Source of the DNA: Myxococcales bacterium
GTDB lineage: Bacteria; Myxococcota; UBA727; GCA-2721815
Direction of reading: 5' to 3'
NCBI GenBank assembly: GCA_002721815.1
Contig: PBLQ01000021.1
Span: 1 to 64,000 of the forward strand
DNA length: 64,000 nt
The translations under genes and the position numbers were made by a program. The notes below the pieces were generated by a model, which did not search any database, had not been told where the DNA came from, and saw only the letters and a program-made list of their open reading frames with translations. Of this stretch, positions 9,654 to 17,261 are shown piece by piece (the stretch's first letter is position 1; the number at the start of each line of letters is the position of its first letter).

Positions 9654-10817
9654 TTAAGCGGCGCCCCCTTTGCGACATGAGCGGCACAACACCAAAGCTT
9701 GTTTCAGGTCAGCCAACAGGTCCCGGGGATCTTCAATGCCCACACTCAAACGGATTAACCCATCTGAAATTCCCGCAACTGCCCGCGCCTCAGCGGACAT
9801 GGCCGCGTGGGTCATGGTGGCTGGATGTGCCACCAGACTTTCAACGCCGCCCAGCGACTCGGCTAAACTGAAGACCTGCAGTGATTCAACCAAAGGTTTG
9901 ATATCGTCAGCGTCATGAAGTTCAAAACTCACCATGGCCCCAAACCCAGTTTGCTGTTGTCTGGCGATGGCATGGCCCGGATGGGTGGTGAGTCCAGGAT
10001 AATAGACTTTGGCCACCGCAGGATGGTTATCCAAAAGGGCCACCACTGCTTCGGTGTTCTGCAAGTGTTGGGTCATGCGGGCATGTAATGTGCGGACGCC
10101 ACGTAAGGTGAGCCATGCGTCAAAGGGCGCGCCGGTGAGTCCCAAACAATTGGCCCACCACGCAATCTCTTCGCCTAAGGTTTTGTCTTTGCTGATCACG
10201 GCACCGCCCACCACATCACTGTGTCCGTTGATGTATTTGGTGGTGGAATGCACGATCACATCGGCCCCCAACTCCAAAGGCTTTTGCAAAGCGGGCGATA
10301 AAAACGTGTTGTCCACCACCAAAATGGCATCGGGCGCTTCTTGGCGCACTTGTGCAATATCGGTGATGCGTAACAATGGATTGCTTGGGGTTTCCACCCA
10401 AACCACTTTGGCGGGTTTTTTGAGAGCCTCACGTCTGGTGATCGGATTGCTGAGATCGACCCAATCCACCACGAAAGCATTTCGCTTTTGCAGTGCATCC
10501 ACCAAACGCCAAGTGCCCCCGTAGCAATCGTGGGGCATCACCAAGCGATCACCGGGTTTTAACAGTTGCAAAGCAGCGGTGATGGCCGCCATGCCCGATG
10601 CGGTGACGGTGGCTTGCGTGCCGCCTTCTAAGGCCGCCAAGGTCTCTGCCAAAATGGCCCGGGTGGGATTGCCCGAACGTGTATAATCAAACGTGCGAGG
10701 TTGGCCCAGACTTTCAAAGGTGTAGTTGCTGGACAAGTGCAGGGGGGGAATGACCGCCCCGTGCTGTTGGTCTCGCTCTAAACCGGTACGAACTGCGATG
10801 GTTGGAAGGTTTTTCAT
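9654..10817 (-). CDS. metB: Cystathionine gamma-synthase / trans-sulfuration PLP enzyme
   Basis: A 387-residue Cys/Met-metabolism PLP enzyme of normal family length. The Schiff-base lysine is K194 in HSTTKYINGHSD, the PLP-nitrogen aspartate is D169 in VVDNTFLSP, and YTRSGNPTR near residue 45 is the family cofactor and substrate motif. It would join an activated homoserine ester to cysteine (cystathionine gamma-synthase) or to sulfide (O-acylhomoserine sulfhydrylase); sequence alone does not separate these, nor cystathionine gamma-lyase. The gene overlaps the stop of metX by 4 bases (ATGA), so it is translationally coupled and falls under the SAM riboswitch upstream of metX. Its stop codon abuts that of the lipoprotein gene on the other strand. 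Confidence 0.88.
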   Translation of the reverse strand: MKNLPTIAVRTGLERDQQHGAVIPPLHLSSNYTFESLGQPRTFDYTRSGNPTRAILAETLAALEGGTQATVTASGMAAITAALQLLKPGDRLVMPHDCYGGTWRLVDALQKRNAFVVDWVDLSNPITRREALKKPAKVVWVETPSNPLLRITDIAQVRQEAPDAILVVDNTFLSPALQKPLELGADVIVHSTTKYINGHSDVVGGAVISKDKTLGEEIAWWANCLGLTGAPFDAWLTLRGVRTLHARMTQHLQNTEAVVALLDNHPAVAKVYYPGLTTHPGHAIARQQQTGFGAMVSFELHDADDIKPLVESLQVFSLAESLGGVESLVAHPATMTHAAMSAEARAVAGISDGLIRLSVGIEDPRDLLADLKQALVLCRSCRKGGAA

Positions 10818-11677
10818 GCTGCCACCCCCTGCCGTGTATAGAGAAGTGTGGCTAAAACCCCATTGAGCTGTTGGGTCTCTTTCAAAAAAGCATCGTGCCC
10901 ATACACAGAGTTCAATTCTATTTTTTCACCGCACGGGAGCTGTTCGACCAGTTCGTCCAAAAGCCACGGCGGCACCAGTACGTCCGAATCAAAACCAATC
11001 ACGGTGGTGGGGGTGGTGATGTTTGCGGGGTGAACCCGGTGTTCATCGATGGCGGTAGATACTGCGCAGAATTCACGGACAGAAAAACGTTTGGTGAATT
11101 CATGACCGTGGTGGTTGAGCCAAGAGAACAGTTCTTGTGGTCGTTGTGAAAACCGGTCGTCCAAGTCTTGATCACTGCGGTAGGTGGTCATGGCTAGGGC
11201 ACGGGCCAACGAAAGGCCTTCATCGTGGGGCAGACTTTGTGCCAGTTGACGCTGAATCCATCGCCAAGCGGTGGCCAAAGTATGCGAGCGGTGAGCCGCT
11301 GCAATGGGGATGATGTGTGAAACGCGGTGCGGCGCCAACTCACCCAAGGCCAGGGCAACCATACCGCCATAGGAACATCCCACCGCAGCGTGAAGGGTAG
11401 AGATGTTATTTTGGTCGAGGAATGTGAGAATGTGTTTGGCTTGTTGGTGCGTGGTGACGTGAGGTTGAACATGCCAGCTGCAACTTAAAATACGAAAACG
11501 TTGCGGGTTAATGGCGCCGTTTTGACCGACGACGGGGGACCACCATTTCAGATCAGAGGTGGCACTGATGCCGCCCAAAACAAGAACAACCGGTGCGTTT
11601 TGAGGGCCAATGAGCCGTATGGTTGGAGAGGGACCGGATGTGCAGTAAGCGTCGATGTGGTTTGTGGTTTGAATCAT
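10814..11677 (-). CDS. metX: Homoserine O-acyltransferase (MetX-type alpha/beta hydrolase)
   Basis: A 287-residue alpha/beta-hydrolase protein, shorter than typical MetX (about 350-380). The nucleophile elbow is GCSYGG with S102, the acid is probably D232 in DSDVLVPP, and the histidine is H261 in YGHDAFLKE, a hallmark of the MetX family. It would acylate homoserine, the first committed step of methionine synthesis; acetyl versus succinyl specificity cannot be read here. The start is well defined: GGAGG lies 5 bases upstream of the ATG, inside a hairpin. It is the first gene of a metX-metB operon under a SAM-I riboswitch, which independently supports the methionine assignment. The missing length suggests a shortened lid region. 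Confidence 0.87.
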   Translation of the reverse strand: MIQTTNHIDAYCTSGPSPTIRLIGPQNAPVVLVLGGISATSDLKWWSPVVGQNGAINPQRFRILSCSWHVQPHVTTHQQAKHILTFLDQNNISTLHAAVGCSYGGMVALALGELAPHRVSHIIPIAAAHRSHTLATAWRWIQRQLAQSLPHDEGLSLARALAMTTYRSDQDLDDRFSQRPQELFSWLNHHGHEFTKRFSVREFCAVSTAIDEHRVHPANITTPTTVIGFDSDVLVPPWLLDELVEQLPCGEKIELNSVYGHDAFLKETQQLNGVLATLLYTRQGVAA

Positions 11678-11681
11678 TTTT

Positions 11682-11707
11682 GCCTCCGATTCAGTGGTCT
11701 CGGAGGC
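11682..11707 (-). promoter_or_regulatory. Shine-Dalgarno-sequestering hairpin of metX
   Basis: On the minus strand GCCTCCGA and TCGGAGGC form a perfect 8-bp stem with a 10-base loop. The 3' arm contains the GGAGG ribosome site of metX, 5 bases before the ATG. No U-run follows, so this is an occluder of translation initiation and not a terminator. It lies 53 bases downstream of the SAM-I aptamer and is its likely expression platform. Confidence 0.75.
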
Positions 11708-11760
11708 CGTTCAAAGAGCCCGACGTTTTTCCTAACCGTAAAAGGTGTGGTCCGCGCTGG

Positions 11761-11862
11761 ACTCATCTTTCGGCACCCGAGGGTCCGCAGGATTTGGCAC
11801 CTTCCATAGTGGGGGTTGCCTCGGCTTCACAGGGCCTGATCCCTCTGCCGATCATGATGAGT
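11761..11862 (-). ncRNA. SAM-I (S-box) riboswitch aptamer
   Basis: The minus strand carries S-box core segments in order: a P1 arm ACTCATC, AGAGGGATCAGGCCCTGTGAAG, a CCGAGGCAACC segment, GGAAGGTGCCAAATCCTGC, a short GC-rich hairpin, then the closing GAAAGATGAGT arm. P1 pairs 11856-11862 with 11761-11767. The S-box class binds S-adenosylmethionine and lowers expression of methionine genes. Its position before metX-metB fits. Confidence 0.92.
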
Positions 11863-11942
11863 TAATTAAGAGTTACTAATTGTGTGGGTGGGCGTCAACT
11901 AATCCACCCACCGTGAGATAATTACTTATTAAAATAGGTAAT

Positions 11943-11968
11943 AAAAAACCGGGCCTGCTGAGCCCGGT
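11943..11968 (-). terminator. Rho-independent terminator after tRNA-Thr
   Basis: The minus strand reads ACCGGGC, a 7-base loop, GCCCGGT, then TTTTTAT: a 7-bp GC-rich stem followed by a U-run, just 3' of the tRNA gene. Confidence 0.85.
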
Positions 11969-11970
11969 AT

Positions 11971-12046
11971 TGGAGCCGATAAGCGGATTCGAACCGCTGA
12001 CCTATTCATTACGAGTGAATCGCTCTACCAACTGAGCTATATCGGC
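11971..12046 (-). tRNA. tRNA-Thr (anticodon CGT)
   Basis: A 76-base cloverleaf with encoded CCA at 11971-11973. The acceptor arm is GCCGATA/TATCGGC, the D-arm contains AGCTCAGTTGGTAGAGC, the anticodon stem ATTCA/TGAAT carries the loop CTCGTAA (anticodon CGT, reading ACG), and the T-loop is TTCGAAT. It is transcribed alone, with a terminator right after it. Confidence 0.95.
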
Positions 12047-12372
12047 GCTGCTGTCTGAATCTTCTGATTCGAGCTCAAAGTCAAGCGGGCAGACAGCCCA
12101 AAAATGGCTCATGAGCCCGTGCGCCCCGTTGAAAACAGCACAACAGCGGGTGCATGAATGAAATAACCCTATGTTTTTTATAACTTTTTCTATGAGACCA
12201 TGTGCCACGAGGTCCCGTCCTCATAAAAAGCTCATTTAAATCAGTCACTTGGGTGACTCAATCAAGACTCCAAAACTGAGCCTCAGACAGAAGGGGGCCT
12301 TCGAAGCGGTCTGTAAGCGTTTGGCCAGGGCGGGCGTCGGTGTTCCATTGGCGAACTCTTCCTAAGCGGTAC
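12047..12372. other. Intergenic stretch without a recognised gene
   Basis: This stretch separates the tRNA from the terminator of the histone-like gene. I see no convincing coding frame. It must hold the tRNA promoter on the minus strand; TTGACT at about 12075-12080 could be a -35 box, but no good -10 follows. Two short inverted repeats are present (GAATC/GATTC at 12057-12070 and AGTCAC/GTGACT near 12242-12257), of unknown meaning. Confidence 0.5.
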
Positions 12373-12404
12373 AAAAAAAAACACGCTCTATATAGAGCGT
12401 GTTT
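12373..12404 (-). terminator. Terminator of the histone-like gene
   Basis: A nearly perfect palindrome, AAACACGCTCTA / TAGAGCGTGTTT with a 2-base loop at 12379-12404, is followed on the minus strand by a run of eight or nine U. It lies about 50 bases past the stop of the Lys/Ala-rich gene. Confidence 0.85.
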
Positions 12405-12452
12405 GGTATAAAAAAAGTCGACACTCCTGAAGGCGTGACGACGAGAAAATGC

Positions 12453-12839
12453 TTATTTCTTTTTGCGACGAGCAGGCTTGCGCTTGGCAGCTTTTTTCTT
12501 CGTTGCTTTTTTCTTAGTGGCCTTTTTCTTAGTGGCTTTACGCTTAGTGGCCTTTTTCTTAGTGGCCTTTTTCTTAGTGGCCTTTTTCTTAGTAGCCTTT
12601 TTCTTGGTTGCTTTTTTCTTGGTTGCTTTGCGCTTAGTGGCCTTTTTCTTGGTGGCCTTTTTCTTAGTGGCCTTTTTCTTGGTTGCTTTGCGCTTGGTTG
12701 CTTTTTTCTTAGTGGCTTTTTTCTTAGTGGCCTTTTTCTTGGTTGCTTTTTTCTTAGTTGCTTTGCGTTTAGTCGCTTTTTTCTTGGTTGCTTTCTTCTT
12801 AGTTGCTTTTTTCTTAGTAGCCTTTTTGCGTGTGGCCAT
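12453..12839 (-). CDS. Histone H1-like Lys/Ala-rich DNA-binding protein
   Basis: A 128-residue protein built almost entirely of about 23 pentapeptides KATKK or KATKR, ending in KPARRKKK. Only Met, Ala, Thr, Lys, Arg and one Pro occur. This resembles the basic C-terminal tails of bacterial H1-like proteins (AlgP, BpH1, Hc1-type), which bind and compact DNA without sequence specificity. KATKR units recur after every three to five KATKK units. The ATG has AAGGAG 8 bases upstream and the gene has its own terminator, so it is a single-gene unit. The Phe/Leu-rich frames on the opposite strand are mirror images of the repeat and not genes. Confidence 0.88.
   Translation of the reverse strand: MATRKKATKKKATKKKATKKKATKRKATKKKATKKKATKKKATKKKATKRKATKKKATKKKATKKKATKRKATKKKATKKKATKKKATKKKATKKKATKRKATKKKATKKKATKKKAAKRKPARRKKK
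12480..12830 (-). repeat. 15-base tandem array encoding KATKK/KATKR
   Basis: About 23 head-to-tail units of 15 bases fill the histone-like gene. Units differ at wobble positions and at the Lys/Arg codon, so the array is not freshly expanded, but its length could vary between strains in steps of five residues. Confidence 0.9.
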
Positions 12840-13009
12840 ATTCGGACTCCTTATTTGACGACGTCATTTATGAATATCGATCGTCGGGTTTGGTTTACCG
12901 AAGGCCTCAGCCTTCGAAGCTATTGAAAACATGTCATATTTATTATTTATTCGTCAACAAAATGGCCTGTTTAACGAAACTTTTTTTCATATAAAAAGTG
13001 GCAAAAATT

Positions 13010-13032
13010 GTCATAGCGCATCATGCTATGAC
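13010..13032. promoter_or_regulatory. Perfect inverted repeat between divergent genes
   Basis: GTCATAGC, a 7-base spacer and GCTATGAC form a perfect 8-bp inverted repeat, 170 bases upstream of the histone-like gene and 94 bases upstream of the exchanger gene. It could be an operator for a dimeric regulator or a small hairpin. No U-run follows, so it is not a terminator. Confidence 0.45.
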
Positions 13033-13125
13033 CAACTTTACATGTTGCGTAACACAATTTAGTTAATGCACACGCCCCAACCCTCTGTTCAAAGACTAAA
13101 CATTTAACCGACACAGGAACTCGAA

Positions 13126-14103
13126 TTGACAGTTATAATTGCATTAGGCGCCGTTATACTGGGCTTTACGCTGCTTGTGGGCGGCGGTGATTTGTTGGTT
13201 CGAGGTGCTGAAAAATTAGCGGTAAAGCTCCGTTTAACGCCGGTGGTGATTGGTTTGACGGTGGTTGCTTTTGGGACCTCGGTGCCCGAACTCGTGGTTT
13301 CTCTGTTGGCAGCTTTTGAAGGTAATCCTGATATCGCTGCAGGAAACGTCATTGGTTCAAACATTTTGAATATCGCTGCAGTGATGGGTGGTACTGCAAT
13401 TGTGATGCCAATCGCCATCAACCAAGACATTACACGCATTCACTGGCCGTTTATGTTTGCTTTGAGCATCATTTTTGTGACCATGGTTTGGGACACACAA
13501 CTCGTTCGTACAGAGGGCGTAATTCTTTTCGCACTTCTGGTGACCTTCACGGGCTGGATGATTGATCAAACCCGTCGCAAATCAAAACAAGCGCAAGAAG
13601 ATATTTTCGATCATGCTTCTGGCGAGGTGAGCCCAGAATCTGAAAGTACATTAAAGCCTTTTGTATTGATATTTTTAGGGATTGGTTTGTTGTGGGCCGG
13701 TGGTAAATTTGCTTTATGGGGTGCGGTAGAGCTTTCGCGCCTTTGGGGGCTGACCGAGCGCGTGATTGCATTAACGGTTGTGGCGTTTGGAACGTCATTA
13801 CCCGAACTGGTTGCATCATTGGTCGCGGCTTTTCGCAACCAAGAAGATATGGCAGTGGGGAACATTATTGGATCAAACATATACAATATTGGTTGCGTAC
13901 TCGGTCTGACATCAATGATTAAACCCATCGGAGTGGATCCGCAATTGGTGCAAAATGATGCCATGATGATGCTGGGTGTTGCGTTTGTATTGTTCCCCAT
14001 GGGGGTAATTTTTAAAGGTTTGCCCAGATGGTCAGGAGTGGTTTATCTTGCGAGTTTAGGGGGTTACACTACTTGGTTGCTGCAACCGGGTGCTTTTGGA
14101 TAA
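13126..14103 (+). CDS. CaCA-family Na+/Ca2+ (cation/calcium) exchanger, YrbG-like
   Basis: A 325-residue inner-membrane protein with the two alpha repeats of the CaCA family: GTSVPELVVSLLAA with GNVIGSNILNI near residues 50-85, and GTSLPELVASLVAA with GNIIGSNIYNI near 222-257. Ten or so hydrophobic helices surround a charged central loop (about residues 145-170). It would exchange Ca2+ or a similar cation for Na+ or H+. The start is a TTG behind AGGA. It overlaps or closely precedes the lptA-like gene; in E. coli the homologue yrbG also heads the kds-lpt cluster. Confidence 0.88.
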   Translation: MTVIIALGAVILGFTLLVGGGDLLVRGAEKLAVKLRLTPVVIGLTVVAFGTSVPELVVSLLAAFEGNPDIAAGNVIGSNILNIAAVMGGTAIVMPIAINQDITRIHWPFMFALSIIFVTMVWDTQLVRTEGVILFALLVTFTGWMIDQTRRKSKQAQEDIFDHASGEVSPESESTLKPFVLIFLGIGLLWAGGKFALWGAVELSRLWGLTERVIALTVVAFGTSLPELVASLVAAFRNQEDMAVGNIIGSNIYNIGCVLGLTSMIKPIGVDPQLVQNDAMMMLGVAFVLFPMGVIFKGLPRWSGVVYLASLGGYTTWLLQPGAFG

Positions 14104-14134
14104 GATGGGGACCTATAACGGACAAAGGCAGTTT

Positions 14135-14830
14135 ATGTTTTTTCAAAAGGTTCAGCAGAAAAAAACAATCGTCAGGTTGGTTGGGTTGTTTGGGCTATTT
14201 TTACTGACATCATGCAGCGCCCATGCGTCGCAATCGTTTGCCGAACGAGAAGCCAAACTGAATCAACGCGCCGACTTAAAAACCTATGAGGTGGAACCCC
14301 GGTCAGAAGAAAAAACATTGGCACAGGCCAAACCAGCTCCCGCAAACACTTCGGACACTGCTGAATCGCCCGAGGCCAAAGAACCATCGGTGGCCAAAGC
14401 TGAGGTGCCAGTGTCCACCGAAGATTTCGTCGAGCCCCAAAACCCCCAAGGAAAAAGACTGAAGGCCGCGCTCACGTGCGGCAAACTGGTTCTGAAAAAA
14501 GGGGGTAAAGCCAACTGTTTCGGACCCGTCCGAATGTGGCGGGAAGACATCGAAATTACCTGCACCTCTGCCATCGCGGTCTTCAATCAAAAAGGTGCCT
14601 TGAGTCGTTTGCGGTGCGAAGGCGATGTACGCATCGTTACGGCAGAACGGGTGGGCTTTGCACAACGCGCCATTTACGATGAGGACAAGCAAAATGTGAC
14701 CCTCGAAGAAAAAGCCAAGTTGAAGCAGCGGGGCATGCAGCTTCAAGGCGATAAAGTGACAGTGGATTTGTTGACAGAAGAAGTGAGCGTAGAGGGCGGT
14801 GTAAAGGGTTTATACGCCCCAGAAGAATAG
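14135..14830 (+). CDS. lptA: LptA/OstA-like LPS transport protein
   Basis: The ATG at 14135 has AAAGG 7 bases upstream and starts directly with a signal peptide whose LLTSC motif looks like a lipobox, so it is preferred over earlier in-frame starts at 14090 and 14105. The product has about 231 residues. A Pro/Glu/Ala/Lys-rich linker follows to about residue 110, then an OstA-type beta-jellyroll region (ALTCGKLVLKK through LQGDKVTVDLLTEEVSVEGG). LptA forms the periplasmic bridge that carries lipopolysaccharide to the outer membrane. The gene lies 17 bases before lptB. A lipidated LptA with a long linker is unusual, and no LptC is visible nearby, so a merged LptC/LptA role is possible. Confidence 0.75.
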   Translation: MFFQKVQQKKTIVRLVGLFGLFLLTSCSAHASQSFAEREAKLNQRADLKTYEVEPRSEEKTLAQAKPAPANTSDTAESPEAKEPSVAKAEVPVSTEDFVEPQNPQGKRLKAALTCGKLVLKKGGKANCFGPVRMWREDIEITCTSAIAVFNQKGALSRLRCEGDVRIVTAERVGFAQRAIYDEDKQNVTLEEKAKLKQRGMQLQGDKVTVDLLTEEVSVEGGVKGLYAPEE

Positions 14831-14847
14831 AAAGCCAAAGACCAAAG

Positions 14848-15624
14848 ATGACCGCAGATTCCTCTTCCATGAGCCCTCAGGCGGGCCGGCTCATTGCAAA
14901 AAAGCTCGAAAAATCTTTTGGAAAGCGCAAAGTCGTAGATGGTGTCTCCTTTTTTGTGGACCAAGGCGAAATCGTTGGCCTGTTGGGTCCGAATGGTGCG
15001 GGTAAGTCCACTTCTTTTAAAATGGTTGCGGGTTTGCTCCCTGCAGATCAAGGTGAGATCTATTTGAACGACAGGTCGTTGGCTGGTGAACCGCTTTATA
15101 AACGCGCCAGGGCTGGTTTGGGTTATTTGCCCCAAGAAGCGTCCGTATTTCGTAACATGAGCGTTTACGACAATTTGATGACCGTGCTGGAGTTGCACGA
15201 AAAAAATGCAACAAAACGCGAGGAGCGTGCGGAAGAATTGCTTGAGACCTTTCGTTTGCAACACGTGAGGAACGCGCAAGGGGCATCTTTATCGGGCGGG
15301 GAACGGCGGCGCTGTGAAATCGCCCGAGCATTGGTTCCCCGGCCCACCCATTTGCTTTTTGATGAGCCTTTTGCCGGTGTGGACCCCATTGCCGTCAATG
15401 ATATTCAAGAGGTCATGACTTTGTTGGTCGAAAAGGAAGGTTTGGGGGTGCTGATCACCGATCACGCCGTACGTGAGACGTTAAGCATTTGTCAGCGTGC
15501 CACTTTGATCGATCAAGGCAAGCTGTTGGTGGAGGGCACGCCGGAGGTGATTGCCGCTGATGAAAATGCCAGACGGATTTACCTGGGGGCTGATTTTCGC
15601 TTGGAAAAGCCCGCTGCAGTTTAA
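14848..15624 (+). CDS. lptB: LPS export ABC transporter ATPase LptB
   Basis: A 258-residue cytoplasmic ATPase with Walker A GPNGAGKS (47-54), Q-loop LPQEAS, signature LSGGERRRCEIARAL, Walker B HLLFDEPFAGVDP and H-loop ITDH. The GERRRCEIARAL and FAGVDP motifs are typical of LptB. It energises LPS extraction from the inner membrane with LptF, LptG and LptC, none of which is in this window. The first 12 residues extend beyond the usual LptB start. It follows the lptA-like gene and precedes ftsE in what looks like one transcript. Confidence 0.93.
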   Translation: MTADSSSMSPQAGRLIAKKLEKSFGKRKVVDGVSFFVDQGEIVGLLGPNGAGKSTSFKMVAGLLPADQGEIYLNDRSLAGEPLYKRARAGLGYLPQEASVFRNMSVYDNLMTVLELHEKNATKREERAEELLETFRLQHVRNAQGASLSGGERRRCEIARALVPRPTHLLFDEPFAGVDPIAVNDIQEVMTLLVEKEGLGVLITDHAVRETLSICQRATLIDQGKLLVEGTPEVIAADENARRIYLGADFRLEKPAAV

Positions 15625-15684
15625 AAAAAATGAACATTGTGGCACAAACAAACAAACGAACGATGAGAGAACAAGGTTTGTTTG

Positions 15685-16344
15685 GTGATCGAATTACAGA
15701 ACGTCACGAAAGTTTATGATGGCAGTGAGCAGCCCGCTCTCGCAGATGTGAGCCTGCGCATTGAAAAGGGAGAGTTTTGCTTATTAACCGGACCTTCGGG
15801 TGCGGGTAAAAGTACCTTGCTGCGGTTGCTATTTTGCGCTCTCAAGCCATCCCAAGGCGAAGTGATTCTTCATGACCAGGCCCTGTCGCAGCTGAAACGA
15901 GACGACATTCCCTTATTACGGCGTGAGATTGGAGTGGTGTTTCAAGACTTTAAACTGCTTCCCCATTTGACCGTTTACGAAAATACGGCACTGACGTTAG
16001 AGGTTCGCGGCACGCCCCAGGTTGAGATCGATCGAAAAGTAAAAGAGCTTCTCATTCAGGTTGGCTTGGGCCACCGGCTCAACCATCGATGTGAGCAGTT
16101 GTCAGGTGGGGAGCAGCAGCGTGTGGCCATTGCCCGGGCCCTCATCGGTGACCCATTTATTTTGTTATGTGACGAACCCACGGGCAATCTCGACCCTGAG
16201 CGCTCCAAAGACATTATGGAGTTGTTACTGAGTGCCAACGCCCGAGGCTCCACCGTGATCGTGGCCACTCACGATCCCACATTGATTAACAATTACCAAC
16301 GACGCATTCTACGTTTGGATGAAGGCGTTTTAACGTCCAGTTAA
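15685..16344 (+). CDS. ftsE: Cell-division ABC ATPase FtsE
   Basis: A 219-residue ATPase starting at GTG 15685, with AAGG 8 bases upstream; TTG at 15682 is the alternative. Walker A is GPSGAGKS (36-43), signature [15 protein letters not shown], Walker [29 protein letters not shown] is characteristic of FtsE. With FtsX it forms a divisome complex that transmits ATP hydrolysis across the inner membrane to periplasmic hydrolase activators. ftsX follows after 11 bases. Confidence 0.93.
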   Translation: MIELQNVTKVYDGSEQPALADVSLRIEKGEFCLLTGPSGAGKSTLLRLLFCALKPSQGEVILHDQALSQLKRDDIPLLRREIGVVFQDFKLLPHLTVYENTALTLEVRGTPQVEIDRKVKELLIQVGLGHRLNHRCEQLSGGEQQRVAIARALIGDPFILLCDEPTGNLDPERSKDIMELLLSANARGSTVIVATHDPTLINNYQRRILRLDEGVLTSS

Positions 16345-16355
16345 GGCATATAAAG

Positions 16356-17261
16356 ATGGCCAGTTCCAACAACAATACGATGTGGGTGACCCTGATCAAA
16401 CATGGGTTTCGCAATGTGAGACGTGGCGGGCTGCATTTCTTTTTTGTCGCTTTCATGATCGGCTTGGGGCTGTATGGCCTTGCCGCTTTTGGCACCGTTT
16501 GGCTCAATTTTGAACGATTGGCCCAACGCGTGGGGTCATCAGTGGGCGCCGTGGCGTTTTTGGTGGTGGACAATGATGATGAGGCCCAACGGGTCGCCCA
16601 GGAGATTGCCGCGATTCCCGGTGTGGCCAAAGCAGACTTGGTGGCGCCTGACGCTGCCTTGCAGCGGGCGGTGGGCGAGTTGGATAAAAACAATGCACTG
16701 TTGGTGGATGCCCAAGGGCTCAAACTCCCTTGGGTGGTGGAAATTTCTCGAAAATTAGCCAGTGACACCTCACCTTTGTCCGCTTTGGTGCCCCAGGTCG
16801 AAAAGATCAAAGGGGTGGGCCAAGTGATGCATGCCGGGGCAGAAGTACAGCGCTTGGAGCGATTGGCCCAGGTTCTCAAAAACGTTGGATTGTACTTGGC
16901 CATTTTGATCGCCTTGATCACCATTGTCGTGGTGGGAAATACCGTCAAGCTCACAGTGCTTTCCCGAATCGATGAAATTTCTTTAATGAAACTGGTGGGG
17001 GCCACTGACGGATTTATTCGCAACCCGTTTTTACTGGAGGGTTTTGTGCAAGGTTGCATTGGCGGTGGAAGTGCGGCTTTGGGTTTGTTTTTGTCTCACC
17101 AAACCTTGGCCGGCCTTTTGCAAGCCACCTTGTCCGATGCTTTTGGCGTGTTCGAGCTGGAACCTCTGTCTTTGAATGCGCATTTACTGTTGCTGTTGGC
17201 CGGTGGTCTGTTGGGCTTGTTGGGTGCGGCTTTTTCGCTGCGACGACATTTGAGGTCTTAA
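16356..17261 (+). CDS. ftsX: Cell-division membrane protein FtsX
   Basis: A 301-residue inner-membrane protein with FtsX topology: a first membrane helix near residues 25-50, a periplasmic loop of about 130 residues, and three further helices near 180-200, 228-250 and 275-295. The periplasmic loop is where FtsX contacts EnvC-type partners. Its stop codon directly abuts the start of the EnvC-like gene, which supports the complex FtsE-FtsX-EnvC. Confidence 0.92.
   Translation: MASSNNNTMWVTLIKHGFRNVRRGGLHFFFVAFMIGLGLYGLAAFGTVWLNFERLAQRVGSSVGAVAFLVVDNDDEAQRVAQEIAAIPGVAKADLVAPDAALQRAVGELDKNNALLVDAQGLKLPWVVEISRKLASDTSPLSALVPQVEKIKGVGQVMHAGAEVQRLERLAQVLKNVGLYLAILIALITIVVVGNTVKLTVLSRIDEISLMKLVGATDGFIRNPFLLEGFVQGCIGGGSAALGLFLSHQTLAGLLQATLSDAFGVFELEPLSLNAHLLLLLAGGLLGLLGAAFSLRRHLRS

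Noticed and set aside
12002-12208. 68-codon minus frame across the tRNA
   Set aside because: It contains most of the tRNA-Thr sequence, which explains its open frame.
12480-12830. Repeat array considered as CRISPR
   Set aside because: Units are 15 bases, head-to-tail without spacers, and in frame inside a protein gene.
12399-12926. Phe/Leu-rich open frames on the plus strand opposite the histone-like gene
   Set aside because: They are the reverse-complement readings of the 15-base KATKK array; no ribosome site, and the minus frame has SD, ATG and terminator.
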